Positions 1-9,089 of a DNA stretch of 34,829 nt are shown here, piece after piece. Position numbers and translations under genes: made by a program. The stretch covers positions 1-34,829 of the IMG/VR virus record IMGVR_UViG_3300028073_000023; one strand, 5' to 3'. The stretch comes from a virus. Every line of letters starts with the position of its first letter. Within the stretch, counting starts at the first letter, position 1. The notes under the pieces are model-generated. The model made no database searches. It was not told the DNA's origin and saw nothing but the letters and a program-made list of their open reading frames with translations.

Positions 1-618
1 ATCTTTTGCTTTAGCAATATCTGCTGGATTTGACTCTGGGAAGAATGCTCGTATGTAGTTTCCGATAGCGCTCATGCCTTTTTCATTTGCAGGAAGACCA
101 GCAGCTTTCCCTTGTCTCCATGCAGAAGATAAAGTCTTATCGCCAGACTTTCCAATCTGATAAGCACGTTTAACAAAGTCAGACATTGTCTCGCCAAGTA
201 TCTCACCTGCAGCCCTTACTGGAGCTGTGGCAACATTACCAGCCTTAGAAACAACGTTAGAAACAGCTCGTACTGGAGCTGATGTAGCCATAGTTGCAGC
301 AGCAGATGTGTTGAATGCACCCATCAATGGATTGACTTCTGGAGCTAACCCAGCCAGTTTGCTTTTATCATACAAATCACCAATAGTCTCCATTACTTTG
401 CTTGTTGTAGACTGTGGGTTAGCTAGATTGTATTGACGTTGAGCTTCAGCAGACTTTTGTCTTGCCATAGCCGTTGGAATCTCAGGATCAAATGGTCTCA
501 TTGTCTGTGGGTCAATATCAACAGCGTTTGTAAAGTCAAATCCAGTATCAGCAACTGGCGCTGCTTGATATACAAGACTTGCGCTGCCTGAATCAAACGT
601 TAGTTTTTTATCAGCCAT
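1..618 (-). CDS. Putative internal virion/ejection protein, N-terminal part (continues at 34829-34464)
   Basis: This leftward frame starts with ATG at 618-616 (MADKKLTFDSGSASLVYQ...) and is still open at base 1, giving 206 codons. The same frame resumes at base 34829 and ends at 34464, so the full protein would be 327 residues. The visible part has an acidic, proline-containing N-terminus, an Ala/Val-rich stretch around residues 100-140 (APVRAVSNVVSKAG) and a basic helical region. I do not recognise a family. It lies directly downstream of three other putative DNA-ejection proteins in the late operon, 8 bases after the stop of the 559-residue gene, so a virion role is inferred from position only. 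Confidence 0.8.
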   Translation of the reverse strand, partial: MADKKLTFDSGSASLVYQAAPVADTGFDFTNAVDIDPQTMRPFDPEIPTAMARQKSAEAQRQYNLANPQSTTSKVMETIGDLYDKSKLAGLAPEVNPLMGAFNTSAAATMATSAPVRAVSNVVSKAGNVATAPVRAAGEILGETMSDFVKRAYQIGKSGDKTLSSAWRQGKAAGLPANEKGMSAIGNYIRAFFPESNPADIAKAKD

Positions 619-626
619 ATATATTC

Positions 627-2306
627 CTATTCTGCAACAATTCTATATTGCTTCGGATTGCTTGGATTGACATAAGCCTTTACTCCATTCTTATCAACCT
701 TCAATACCCATCCTTTTTCATTAGGATTTGTGCTTGTTGGAGGCAAGTTTGTCTGCACAGTTGGCTGTGGAGCAACATTTGTTGATGGAGCTGGTGAAGC
801 CTCATCTGTATCTACAGGTGGAGGCAACAATGACTGAGTTCTTTGACTCAATCTCTGTCTAAATTCTTTTGATCCACGATTTGTACCAGTAATAAACTGC
901 AATTCTAGACTTTGCAACTGACCAGCCATTAGTTTTTTGTATTTATCAATAGCATCTAGCAACTGTGCTGGAGAATTTGCTGACAGAATAGATTGTTGAA
1001 CCTCTTCACGATCAGCAAGTGCGCCACCAGATCCTGTTGTAGCCTTAACAATTTCACCAGCAACAATCTTTTTAACTGCATCAAACGTAGTTGGAGCTGG
1101 GACACCAATTTCTTTTTGGATTCTATTGGATATAGCATTGAATGCACGAATATCTCCATTATTAAGTGCCTGACCAGCCTCTTCAAGAGTGAATAAGTGG
1201 TCTGTAGCAGTATTCATTGAGCGAACTGCCCGACCTTCAATGCCACCAGAGAATGATTTAAGTGTTTGTTGCTCTGCTGCACGATTTTGTTTATTACCTA
1301 CAATGCTTGCAACAATTTGATCGTCAGTCATTTTGCCTTTTTGCAACTGGAATACCATGTTATAAATGTTTGCACGAGTGAGTGCAGCATTTTTACCACT
1401 GCCAATTGGAGGCATAACACCTGTTTGTAGGTAAACCTTAGCTAAACCTAATTGTGCCTGTGGGGTAAGGTAGTCAACTACCTCTTCACCAGTACCAGAT
1501 TTGATTGCGTTAGTTGCAATAATTTTCCATGTGCCGTCAGGCTGATATTCACGAGTAACTTTTTTGCCAGCATTCTCAAATTCTTGAATATCGCCAACTC
1601 TAAAGTTTGGCTTTTCTGGAGCTAGAGTGCCTTGTACAAGGTCAATCTTTCCTGTAGCTACATCTTGCTGATATTTTTGACCACGATCAGTAGGCAATGC
1701 AAAACCTTGAGCATTCAAAGCCTCAATATCTTTTGTAGATAATAGTTTAGTGCCTAGCTTTTGCTTTTGTGATAGCGTTAAATAGTCTTTTAGGTCAATA
1801 GCACCAGATTGCAGCGCTTGTTGCATCATCACGTTAGGATCAAAGTATTGTTCTTGAGTGACTGTTGGCTCAGGCAATTTTGTTTGGAATGTAGGAGCTA
1901 CAGCACCTTCTTGTGGAGCTACTGGCTCTTGTACCATGCTTTGTGTAACTACATCACGAGTTGCATTTGGCTGACCGATATTTGCAACAAACGCATCACG
2001 TCTAGCTTGCATCTCTTTTGCACGTCTCATCTCATCTAGTTTTTGTTGCGTCATATAGTCTTGAGTTGCTTGGTCATAAACGCCTTGAGCGCCTTGCTGA
2101 CCAGCTATCAAAGTATTGCCTAGAATAGTGCCTAAACCTAAGTTACGATTCTTTGGAGTGGCAAGATATCCAACTAAGGCATTGAATAACCCAGTTGTCA
2201 TCGCTTTTCCACGCAGGTCTTCTAAACCTTGCTGACCAACTAAGCCTTCTAGATACTGTGGAGGAGTAGCGCCAAAACTTAATACGTTATCTAATAAACT
2301 TGCCAT
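627..2306 (-). CDS. Large putative internal virion (DNA-ejection) protein, 559 aa
   Basis: This protein begins MASLLDNVLSFGATPP. It has a glycine/alanine-rich, weakly hydrophobic N-terminus (about residues 30-75, with GLGTILGNTLIAGQQGAQG), a glutamine-rich helical section, and a long helical C-terminal half ending in a proline/threonine-rich tail. No enzymatic motif such as a lytic transglycosylase signature was recognised. It sits at the distal end of the virion operon after the nozzle and needle-like genes, where short-tailed phages usually encode proteins ejected with the DNA. The family is not named and function rests on context and composition. Confidence 0.85.
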   Translation of the reverse strand: MASLLDNVLSFGATPPQYLEGLVGQQGLEDLRGKAMTTGLFNALVGYLATPKNRNLGLGTILGNTLIAGQQGAQGVYDQATQDYMTQQKLDEMRRAKEMQARRDAFVANIGQPNATRDVVTQSMVQEPVAPQEGAVAPTFQTKLPEPTVTQEQYFDPNVMMQQALQSGAIDLKDYLTLSQKQKLGTKLLSTKDIEALNAQGFALPTDRGQKYQQDVATGKIDLVQGTLAPEKPNFRVGDIQEFENAGKKVTREYQPDGTWKIIATNAIKSGTGEEVVDYLTPQAQLGLAKVYLQTGVMPPIGSGKNAALTRANIYNMVFQLQKGKMTDDQIVASIVGNKQNRAAEQQTLKSFSGGIEGRAVRSMNTATDHLFTLEEAGQALNNGDIRAFNAISNRIQKEIGVPAPTTFDAVKKIVAGEIVKATTGSGGALADREEVQQSILSANSPAQLLDAIDKYKKLMAGQLQSLELQFITGTNRGSKEFRQRLSQRTQSLLPPPVDTDEASPAPSTNVAPQPTVQTNLPPTSTNPNEKGWVLKVDKNGVKAYVNPSNPKQYRIVAE

Positions 2307-2309
2307 AAC

Positions 2310-2939
2310 TTACCCCACTAATAAAGATATACGTTTACGCTCTTGTGGTCTCATCTGAGCAATTAATTCTTGAACCGATGTTCCTTGAGGAGGATTTCCA
2401 CGACTTACTCCACCTGCAGGAGCTTGAACAATAGGTCTTGCCGTGTATTGACGAGCAACATTTAGCCCACCAATAACATTACCTACATTTTGAGAACTCA
2501 TCTCTGGCAACATGGATTTTATTTCATCCCATGTATAGCCAAGCTGTTGTAACATTGGCACTGATGTTGATGCAGCAGTTAATCCACCAATTGACGGAGC
2601 TGTTGAAAGCATTGCAGGTGCAAACTCAGATGCTGTTGCAGTCATGCTTGCTGGGTTAACTAATGCGCCAGTTGACATATTAATACCAGCCTCTGGCAAA
2701 TATGCTGGCAATGTAGCGCCACCACCTTGAGCAATAAGAGATGTAGATACAGGTTTTGCCGTTTCTGCCATAAATGGAAAAGCTCCAGACATAAATGACC
2801 CACCGTCTATTAGGCTTTTTATTCCACCATATCCAGTTCCTAAAGAACCTCCAATCAATGCACCTTTAAATGGGCTATTTCCTGTTAATGCAGATCCTAA
2901 AGCACCTACACCTGCACCTATAAGTGTTGGCATTCCCAT
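2310..2939 (-). CDS. Glycine-rich putative virion/ejection protein, 209 aa
   Basis: The N-terminus (MGMPTLIGAGVGALGSAL, continuing to about residue 45) is strongly glycine-rich and hydrophobic and could insert into or cross a membrane. The middle is Ala/Ser/Thr-rich and the last 30 residues are basic and polar (RPQERKRISLLVG). Such glycine-rich amphipathic N-termini are common in phage proteins ejected into the cell envelope. It lies between two other putative ejection proteins with 1-3 base gaps, so co-translation is likely. No specific family is recognised. Confidence 0.8.
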   Translation of the reverse strand: MGMPTLIGAGVGALGSALTGNSPFKGALIGGSLGTGYGGIKSLIDGGSFMSGAFPFMAETAKPVSTSLIAQGGGATLPAYLPEAGINMSTGALVNPASMTATASEFAPAMLSTAPSIGGLTAASTSVPMLQQLGYTWDEIKSMLPEMSSQNVGNVIGGLNVARQYTARPIVQAPAGGVSRGNPPQGTSVQELIAQMRPQERKRISLLVG

Positions 2940-2940
2940 A

Positions 2941-4041
2941 TTAAGCCCCTTTCACCTTGCCTACTACATAACATATAGGCTCAAGGATGAATCGATAGAT
3001 AGCACCTAGTGCATCACGCTTGCCATGTCTTTGCTTCCAAATGTCGGCTGTACGATGACGAGCAATATGCTCAAGAGTGCTTTTAACAGCACGATTAATA
3101 GCACCTTTGCGTTTAGCGAAAGCGATTAATGGCAAGAACATAGTGTGGTAGCCTTTTTCGTATACCTTAGCATTTGGCATTGAAGCAGAGTGTGCAAGCC
3201 AAATCTTATTGCGGAAGCTACCGAACCCATACTCTTCATTCATCATTGTACAAACAATCTTGCCACCTTGACTTTGTGTCTGAGTAACTGTGCCACTTGG
3301 TGCACCATAAGCAGCACCCAAGAAGTTTTGAAGTTTTGCGTATGGAAGATTTTGCTCGAAGTTAAAGCGCTGGATATCAGCCTCAAGAGCACGTTGTTGA
3401 TAATCTTCACCTGCTTGACCAACTTGTAGAAGCTGGTTGATGTCGCTGTAATCAGCAGCAGCCATAGCTGGGGCATTAAGAGCAGCACGTTCTTGCATGG
3501 CACGCTCACCAGCATAGTTTTGATATGCCAAGTCACCATACTTGTTAGCAAGTGTATTAGCTAAAGCTGTTGCTGCACGATTTTGTTGATCAGCCATCAC
3601 GTTTGATCCATAACGACCAGCAGCAGAAGCGCCAGAAGTTGCTGTCTTGATGGCATCCATGTAGTTCTGAGTAGCAGCTTGTGAAGCGCCACGCAAAGCT
3701 GATTCAAAGTATGGATTGTTTCTTAGGTATGCACCGCTAACAACGTCTTGTTGTTGCTGTTGTGCAGTGCGCAGCAGTGGAGAGCCAGATAGCGCTCTTT
3801 GTTCTGCTAGGTTTAGCGCCTGAGTTGTTTGACTAGATGGGGATACATATGTTTGACCAGAATAGTATTGTGGCGTTGCAGACTGATAAAGTCTTTGAGC
3901 CTCACCTAAACCATATGTTATATATGGCTTAATTGCAGGATCAATGCCTTGTGTAGTAGTAGACTTGCCACCACCGCCACCACCACCCCAAAATGTGAAG
4001 AAGTTTGAAGCTAACCAAAGTGGGCTGAAAATCTTAAACAT
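2941..4041 (-). CDS. Putative internal/tail-tip virion protein with conserved C-terminal domain, 366 aa
   Basis: The N-terminus carries a run of seven glycines (WGGGGGGGKSTT) after a hydrophobic start. Residues about 30-255 are Gln/Ala-rich and predicted helical. A distinct C-terminal domain (about 260-366) contains Cys, Trp and aromatic residues (CTMMNEEYGFG, KVYEKGYHTMFLPL, ALGAIYRFILEPICY). A similar C-terminal domain recurs in virion proteins of many environmental podoviruses from memory; no search was run. The position after the GNAT-like gene and before the glycine-rich protein supports an ejection or tail-tip role. Exact function unknown. Confidence 0.8.
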   Translation of the reverse strand: MFKIFSPLWLASNFFTFWGGGGGGGKSTTTQGIDPAIKPYITYGLGEAQRLYQSATPQYYSGQTYVSPSSQTTQALNLAEQRALSGSPLLRTAQQQQQDVVSGAYLRNNPYFESALRGASQAATQNYMDAIKTATSGASAAGRYGSNVMADQQNRAATALANTLANKYGDLAYQNYAGERAMQERAALNAPAMAAADYSDINQLLQVGQAGEDYQQRALEADIQRFNFEQNLPYAKLQNFLGAAYGAPSGTVTQTQSQGGKIVCTMMNEEYGFGSFRNKIWLAHSASMPNAKVYEKGYHTMFLPLIAFAKRKGAINRAVKSTLEHIARHRTADIWKQRHGKRDALGAIYRFILEPICYVVGKVKGA

Positions 4042-4042
4042 A

Positions 4043-4438
4043 TTATTCCCCTATCTTTATTTCCCACATTGTGGGTCTAAATCCTAAATTTTTTGCACGA
4101 TGTTCCCATCCTCTCCGATTTGATGTAAACGTTAACCTTTTACAATTTCCTCTTTTAGCTATCTCTATCGCTGATTGAAGACCTTTATTTAAGTCTTCTT
4201 GATCACTAGACTTTAGCCAAGCTGCCCATAAGTGCATTGAATCACCTGTAGGCTGCAATACCATGAACCCAGATTTTTCTGTTGTTATCCAAAGCATTGC
4301 TCGCTGTTCAAAACAGTCACAGTAGATGTCTTCTGGAAGCCAGCTATCATGACCTTTTTTTCTTACTGCCTCTAAACCTTCACGAACCCAATTCCATTCG
4401 TCTCTTAGATTGCTAGGCGGTATATAAATGAATTCCAT
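4043..4438 (-). CDS. GNAT-like protein in virion operon, 131 aa
   Basis: The sequence has a GNAT-type acetyltransferase layout. A helical N-terminus (LRDEWNWVREGLEAVRKK) is followed by strands with WITTEKSGFMVLQP, a helix with LNKGLQSAIEIAKRGNCKRLTF, and a C-terminal element with SNRRGWEHRAKNLGFRP, which resembles the GNAT strand-helix end (a gene product commonly reading E..A..LGF). GNAT-like proteins are often found beside internal virion genes in T7-like and environmental podoviruses. Whether it binds acetyl-CoA cannot be told. Its start overlaps the stop of the upstream gene by one base. Confidence 0.75.
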   Translation of the reverse strand: MEFIYIPPSNLRDEWNWVREGLEAVRKKGHDSWLPEDIYCDCFEQRAMLWITTEKSGFMVLQPTGDSMHLWAAWLKSSDQEDLNKGLQSAIEIAKRGNCKRLTFTSNRRGWEHRAKNLGFRPTMWEIKIGE

Positions 4439-4758
4439 TATCCAACAATTATGTACATAAAATCACAAACATGGGCATTTGAGTCATGATTTATTACTGC
4501 TTGCCCTTGAGTCCTTGTTCCAATCCACAACTTAGCCATTTCAGACGCAGCTTTATCATTCATTGGGGTGAATATAATTGCAGAGTCAGCACCAATTCTT
4601 TCGTTATATATAGTTGTCTGTGTTGTACTTGCTGTAGTTGAAAAGTAGCCAGTATTGTTTGACTTTCCATCAACTAAATTATTCACCACTTCTGCTATTT
4701 CACGAGTAGAAGCGCCTGATTTATTTAATTTACGATACTGCTGGTTAACTACAGTCAT
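4438..4758 (-). CDS. Small conserved virion-associated protein, 106 aa
   Basis: The protein has a basic N-terminal helix (QQYRKLNKSGASTREIAEVVNNLVDGK) followed by a beta-rich part with STTQTTIYNERIGADSAIIFTP and ends HVCDFMYIIVG. The TTIYNERIG...IIFTP pattern is a familiar one in small proteins of phage tail operons, from memory. It starts at the last base of the nozzle-like gene (one-base overlap), indicating coupled expression. Molecular role is not known. Confidence 0.75.
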   Translation of the reverse strand: MTVVNQQYRKLNKSGASTREIAEVVNNLVDGKSNNTGYFSTTASTTQTTIYNERIGADSAIIFTPMNDKAASEMAKLWIGTRTQGQAVINHDSNAHVCDFMYIIVG

Positions 4759-6377
4759 TATCTAACGCCCTGTGGCATAATATCTATCTCTATAGCAAGC
4801 GCATTTGACCATGAAGCACCAGTTGGCTTGATGGATAACTTGTGATACTTGCCGTTGCTTCTCAATGGTACTCTATTTTCACTGTTTGCGCTAGTATATG
4901 CGCCAAAGTCCTTGACTTCTGATAGCAAATTAACAGATAAAATTGCAACTTGAGCAGATCCATTGTCTACAATTGGTCTTGCTAATGTAACAGTAGAGTT
5001 ATATTGGCTTCCAATATACCCAGTATCAATCCTAGCTGAAGAACTAGCACCAGTAAACGTAACAATCTTGTTGCCACGAGTTGCTGATAACAAGAATTTG
5101 CCACCTGTGTACAACTGACTGTCTAAAGATGTTGTCATTGTCTCTAGAGTGTATCCAGCAGCGCTTGCTGCAGCTAAATCAATCACCTTTCCACCAGTTC
5201 CTGAGTATGCAGTTGAGTTTTTTGTGAATCTAGCGCCTACAACAGCGGTTGCAGCGCCCATAGATGTCCAATTAACTCCAGACCCTAAATCAGTAATTGA
5301 GTATTGTTGACCAGTTACCATAGTGCTTGCATTAATCTCATAAGGTAAATCTAAACCCTCTAGAGTCTGACCAGTAGATACAATAGAAGAAACATAGTCT
5401 GTATCAGTGCTACAGTTTGTCCAGCGTTTTGTCTGCCAGTTATAGATGATAAGTTTTCTTTGAGCAAAAACGTCTTTGTAATTCCAAATTACCAGTTTTC
5501 TGAATGGATCGATAGTAGCAGACATTGTACTTAGATTAGATGGGTCAGCATTTTTGAAGAAATATCTGTCTACCTTTTCAGTCCCTATTGGGCTTACAGT
5601 ATTGCCATCACAAGCATAGAATCCATCTTCTGCTAGGAAGTATGTAACTCCACCATGCTGGGCAATAGAGTTGCCTTCTAGACATCCTAAACTGCGTGAT
5701 ATTGTGTCGAACTGGAAGAAATATGGTGAGCCAATGTAAGACATACGCACGATAGCTCTTTGTAGGAATACAAGACCAAATTCTCCACCAGATAGCCCAG
5801 TTATGTTGCCGCCATCTGGGATTGTTTGGCTATCGCTTTGGCTTGCGCCACCAGCAGTCCAATCAGTGAAGTCATTAATATCGCTCCACTGAACCGTTGA
5901 TGCATTGCTTCCGCTATCTAAGTTTGCGCATACAACAAAATCACGAACAACTGTCACATACTTTGATATTGGAGCACTTGCAGCAGCATCATTAAATGTT
6001 GATGACGACCCAATTGTAAAATATTGCAGTTTATTAATATCATTTGCTGCTAAAACTGTATTTCCAAACTGGACAAAGTTCCATCTAGATACTCCAGAGT
6101 AGTTTCCTGACTTAGAAACGTTATCCATACTGTAATCAGCGCCATCAAGTTTAAATAACTTAGTAGTTCCACCAGCAAAAATAACGTTTGTTGCGCTAAA
6201 TCTACCTGCGAATGTATTATTTAATGACTCGCTTGCTGCTTGAGAATAGTCTACAGCACTTGGGAATGGCGAATATCCATTTTCAACAGAAAATACTCCA
6301 TCAACATACGATAGATTGGTTACAACACTTGGTTGATCTGGAGTCCACTCTGTAAATTGTACAACTTTAGTTGCCAT
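4758..6377 (-). CDS. Tail nozzle / DNA-stabilisation-like protein with embedded repeat domain, 539 aa
   Basis: The repeated short beta motifs and the signatures VQWSDINDFTDW, GLVFLQRAIVRMSYIG and a C-terminal SLDSQLYTGGKFLL are those of beta-propeller tail nozzle proteins related to P22 gp10 and SU10-type nozzles, which plug the tail channel below the adaptor. A separate domain is inserted at about residues 353-402 (TGQQYSITDLGSGVNWTSMG...ARFT), of a type also found free or tandem in other phage tail proteins. It splits the usual ...LEGLD...SLDS... segment. Family assignment is from pattern memory. Confidence 0.75.
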   Translation of the reverse strand: MATKVVQFTEWTPDQPSVVTNLSYVDGVFSVENGYSPFPSAVDYSQAASESLNNTFAGRFSATNVIFAGGTTKLFKLDGADYSMDNVSKSGNYSGVSRWNFVQFGNTVLAANDINKLQYFTIGSSSTFNDAAASAPISKYVTVVRDFVVCANLDSGSNASTVQWSDINDFTDWTAGGASQSDSQTIPDGGNITGLSGGEFGLVFLQRAIVRMSYIGSPYFFQFDTISRSLGCLEGNSIAQHGGVTYFLAEDGFYACDGNTVSPIGTEKVDRYFFKNADPSNLSTMSATIDPFRKLVIWNYKDVFAQRKLIIYNWQTKRWTNCSTDTDYVSSIVSTGQTLEGLDLPYEINASTMVTGQQYSITDLGSGVNWTSMGAATAVVGARFTKNSTAYSGTGGKVIDLAAASAAGYTLETMTTSLDSQLYTGGKFLLSATRGNKIVTFTGASSSARIDTGYIGSQYNSTVTLARPIVDNGSAQVAILSVNLLSEVKDFGAYTSANSENRVPLRSNGKYHKLSIKPTGASWSNALAIEIDIMPQGVR

Positions 6378-6378
6378 A

Positions 6379-7113
6379 TTAGCCCTTCATAATAAATGCT
6401 AGTGCATAGTATGGTGGAAGATTTGCATCTGTTCCACTAGAACCTTCTGTGCTATTGCTTACTGTGATTCCTGTTGTAGCAGAATTAACGACTAAAGTAT
6501 CGTTTCTCCAGTTAGAGCCAGAGTTAGAACCATTAGATCCAGATGTTGCTCGCAAGAACTGTGTACTTGGGGTTGTGCTATGAGAGTGACCTGGATCTGT
6601 TACTGTTGCGGTATGGGTATGGCTTACAAGAATTGAATCTTTGCTACCGCCAGTTAATGTATTAGAGCCAGTAATTGTTGTGTTAGCAACACCTGCATTA
6701 TCTTGAAATGCGCCAATAACAAATTTATTTCTTAAGTCAGGAGTCCCGTTAGATCCATTACATAAATACCATCCGCTAGGTATTGTTGCAATAGAGCCTG
6801 ACCACATCATAATCATGCCAGCAACAAAAGCATTACCCCATGTTGGCGTGTTTCCTGATCCAGCAGAAACCATTACCTGACCTGAAGTGCCAGCAGCACC
6901 GTCAAGCGTTAGCCCTCCAGTTAGAGCTAAAGTTCCAGCAACAGTAAAGTCATCGCCTGATGCTCCAGATTGCATATCTTTAATCTCTGCCATCATTGTA
7001 CGCAGGGCATTATTAATTCCAGATGGCGCACAACCCTCTGCAATATCAATTCCACCGACATCAGTATTATTTGATGCTGTTGAACTCCACTCGCTTACCT
7101 TATTCTTTGCCAT
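6379..7113 (-). CDS. Tail-collar-domain protein (receptor-binding candidate), 244 aa
   Basis: The C-terminal half holds a phage tail-collar domain: IPSGWYLCNGSNGTPDLRN followed by FVIGAF, then a histidine-rich SHTHTATVTDPGHSHS and the terminal PPYYALAFIMKG. In T4-like short fibres similar histidines bind metal. The N-terminus (AKNKVSEWSSTASNNTDVGG...GINNALRTMMAEIKDMQ) is the usual fibre-attachment segment. An upstream in-frame ATG at 7134 exists, but the start at 7113 is preferred: it follows the upstream stop by two bases and has AGGAAGGG about seven bases before it. Host recognition is inferred from family knowledge. Confidence 0.85.
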   Translation of the reverse strand: MAKNKVSEWSSTASNNTDVGGIDIAEGCAPSGINNALRTMMAEIKDMQSGASGDDFTVAGTLALTGGLTLDGAAGTSGQVMVSAGSGNTPTWGNAFVAGMIMMWSGSIATIPSGWYLCNGSNGTPDLRNKFVIGAFQDNAGVANTTITGSNTLTGGSKDSILVSHTHTATVTDPGHSHSTTPSTQFLRATSGSNGSNSGSNWRNDTLVVNSATTGITVSNSTEGSSGTDANLPPYYALAFIMKG

Positions 7114-7115
7114 GA

Positions 7116-7895
7116 TTATCCCTTCCTTAGCCAATCATTATCTGTAACGCTAACATCAGTCCATGTGTTTGTGGTAACTGTAGTGTTAGACCATGTGTTA
7201 GAACCTACAGAAACTGGTGTCCATGCATTGCTACCAACAGGAGAACTTGTCCATGTATTTGTATCTGTCGGAACTGGTGTCCAGTTATGTCCTAAATTAG
7301 TACCAATTGCTATGATACTAGATGTACAACTAATATTTGATACGCCACTAAATATTCCGTCACCATTTGCATTTAAGTATGCATATCCATCTATCTGTGC
7401 ATTTGCAGAATACTCAACGCCTCCAAGACCTGTCATGTATCCATAACAGTTAATAGCTCCAGAATCTGTTCTAATTCTTGTAGCGTCAGATGTTAGGTAT
7501 CCAAATCCAGTTACAGATGCAGCAACAAAGTATGTGCGCTGTCCATTTGCGCTAAAAGATCCATTTCCTACAATCTGAGCTGCGCTAGCTCTTGCTCTAG
7601 TTGCGTCGACAGTTATTAATGCAGTTCCATTTATTGCACCAGAGTCTGTCCTAATTCTAATTGCGTTAGATGTCAGATCAGCGTATGCATATATTCCTGC
7701 TACACTATTTCTTATTACAAAGCCATTAGACTCTACAGTTGCATTTGCGGTGATAGCAGCACTATCTGTTCTTATCGCATAAGCATTAGCCGTAACCGTT
7801 CCGTCTGCTGTGATAGCAGCACTAGCAAGTAATATGTTACCTGCTGCTTGTAGCGAGCTAAATGGAACAGCAGAAAAACTAGCTATACCAAACAT
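7116..7895 (-). CDS. Two-part repeat protein of the tail operon, 259 aa
   Basis: Residues about 20-200 consist of some nine imperfect repeats of roughly 20 residues (e.g. SAAITADGTVTANAYAIRTD, SAAITANATVESNGFVIRN), rich in Ala, Thr and Ile with recurring IRTDS. Residues about 205-255 switch to a different 10-residue repeat with tryptophan at a fixed place (NTWTSSPVGS, NAWTPVSVGS, NTWSNTTVTT, NTWTDVSVTD). The first type suggests a beta-solenoid or stacked beta fold. There is no catalytic motif. Neighbours are fibre and collar proteins, so a tail/fibre decoration role is likely. Start ATG overlaps the preceding stop by one base. Confidence 0.75.
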   Translation of the reverse strand: MFGIASFSAVPFSSLQAAGNILLASAAITADGTVTANAYAIRTDSAAITANATVESNGFVIRNSVAGIYAYADLTSNAIRIRTDSGAINGTALITVDATRARASAAQIVGNGSFSANGQRTYFVAASVTGFGYLTSDATRIRTDSGAINCYGYMTGLGGVEYSANAQIDGYAYLNANGDGIFSGVSNISCTSSIIAIGTNLGHNWTPVPTDTNTWTSSPVGSNAWTPVSVGSNTWSNTTVTTNTWTDVSVTDNDWLRKG

Positions 7896-8053
7896 TATGA
7901 TTCATCCGCAGGTTCTGGTGTGTTGCCCTGTTCGCACCACCGTACGAACTCTTGGTAGTCTGTGTTAGCTTCATCAAATGGAATGCAAGCTCCGTCTAAT
8001 AATCTTTGTACTGATGTTATTTCACCAAAAGGCGGTTTAATTTCTTTATACAT
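7895..8053 (-). CDS. Small tail-fibre-associated protein, 52 aa
   Basis: This short gene fills the gap between two fibre genes. It starts with ATG at 8053 (MYKEIKPPFGEITSVQRLLD), and its TAA shares one base with the next ATG. The segment IPFDEANTDYQEFVRWCEQG followed by NTPEPAD matches a motif that recurs in small proteins, or in C-termini, next to phage tail fibres, where it is often called fibre-assembly-like. Gene-by-gene packing and this motif make it convincing despite its size. Confidence 0.75.
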   Translation of the reverse strand: MYKEIKPPFGEITSVQRLLDGACIPFDEANTDYQEFVRWCEQGNTPEPADES

Positions 8054-8054
8054 A

Positions 8055-9089
8055 TTAAAGTTCCGCAGATAAATTTAATCTTGCATTAATATTTGCAGCT
8101 TGCATATTAGTTGCATAACCAGCAGTTAAGGAAGCAGAGCCAATTGTTGCCAAGAATTGACATCCCATTACTCCTACTTGAGATATTGAAATAGCCGTAC
8201 AAGTTGTTGCTACATAAGCAGCAGTAGTAATATTCCAATCGCTATTTGCAGATACTGTTAATGTTGGCGCTGCTCTCATTTGTACTGGGAATATTAAATT
8301 TCCAGCAGCTTGTGTGGTTGAATATGCCTGAAATGAACCTACATTAGCCATTTCATTAGTTTGATTTCCGCCACGATTATAAAAATACCTCTGACACAAC
8401 TGCAACTCTGTACCATAAGGTCTATAGTCAAATGATGTAGCTGTAGAGCCTTTTTCTAGTTGGACACCTGTGATGTAAATACTATCATCTGCCCCTGCTG
8501 TACCTGATGGGACAAAGAAAAATAATGCTGTTGCTTCTAATACATTAGCCCCACAAGTTCCTGTAAGCGTATATTTTGTCCATGTTGTTGTAATTGAAAT
8601 ACTAGTGCTAATTACATTTGCCTGACCTGCCCAAGCAAAATAAGTTGAACCCCCTTGGTCTGCAGTTGTTCCAGTTATGAACTGAACGCCAATTCCACTC
8701 GATGAAAAATTAGCTCCTGCTTTAGCCCAAAAAGACAGAGTTACAGGTTGGCTAGATAAATCATAGCAATTTCTACTTTCGATAACTTGTTGAGCTCCAA
8801 TAGCAGTTGTAGATGTTGAACCTGCTGCTCTTTGAAGTCTTAGGCTAAATTGAGATACTGCTGTTGGAACATCTGATGATTGTGACATTGTTGCTGTTGC
8901 AAAAGGCAACGTAGCCCACCTGTCAGCACCATACACATATGTTCCACTAACACTTGTCCCTCTTTGCCATATACCCATCGCACCATTAATAATACGATTC
9001 CGCATGGCAAAGCCACCAGTAAACGGAGATGTATTCTGTACGCTACTGTCGTTAAATGTTATTTGTGAACCTGATACGGATATAGGCAT
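8055..9089 (-). CDS. Tail fibre / carbohydrate-binding-like receptor protein, 344 aa
   Basis: The N-terminus (MPISVSGSQITFNDSSVQNT) is a typical fibre attachment segment. It is followed by RNRIINGAMGIWQRGTS...YGADRW, the standard opening of a phage fibre family that carries a carbohydrate-binding-module-like jelly roll (about residues 30-220, ending VQLEKGSTATSFDYRPYGTE). The C-terminal part (about 225-344) is a beta-rich tip of unknown fold. Likely to bind host surface glycans by family analogy. The start overlaps the stop of the small 84-residue gene by one base. Confidence 0.8.
   Translation of the reverse strand: MPISVSGSQITFNDSSVQNTSPFTGGFAMRNRIINGAMGIWQRGTSVSGTYVYGADRWATLPFATATMSQSSDVPTAVSQFSLRLQRAAGSTSTTAIGAQQVIESRNCYDLSSQPVTLSFWAKAGANFSSSGIGVQFITGTTADQGGSTYFAWAGQANVISTSISITTTWTKYTLTGTCGANVLEATALFFFVPSGTAGADDSIYITGVQLEKGSTATSFDYRPYGTELQLCQRYFYNRGGNQTNEMANVGSFQAYSTTQAAGNLIFPVQMRAAPTLTVSANSDWNITTAAYVATTCTAISISQVGVMGCQFLATIGSASLTAGYATNMQAANINARLNLSAEL

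Noticed and set aside
227-436. Rightward frame of 69 codons opposite the truncated virion gene
   Set aside because: Lies wholly antisense to a well-supported leftward gene, lacks a ribosome site and shows only the composition expected from the opposite strand.
7116-7895. Repeats as a CRISPR array
   Set aside because: The repeats are coding, imperfect, and not separated by unique spacers of constant length.
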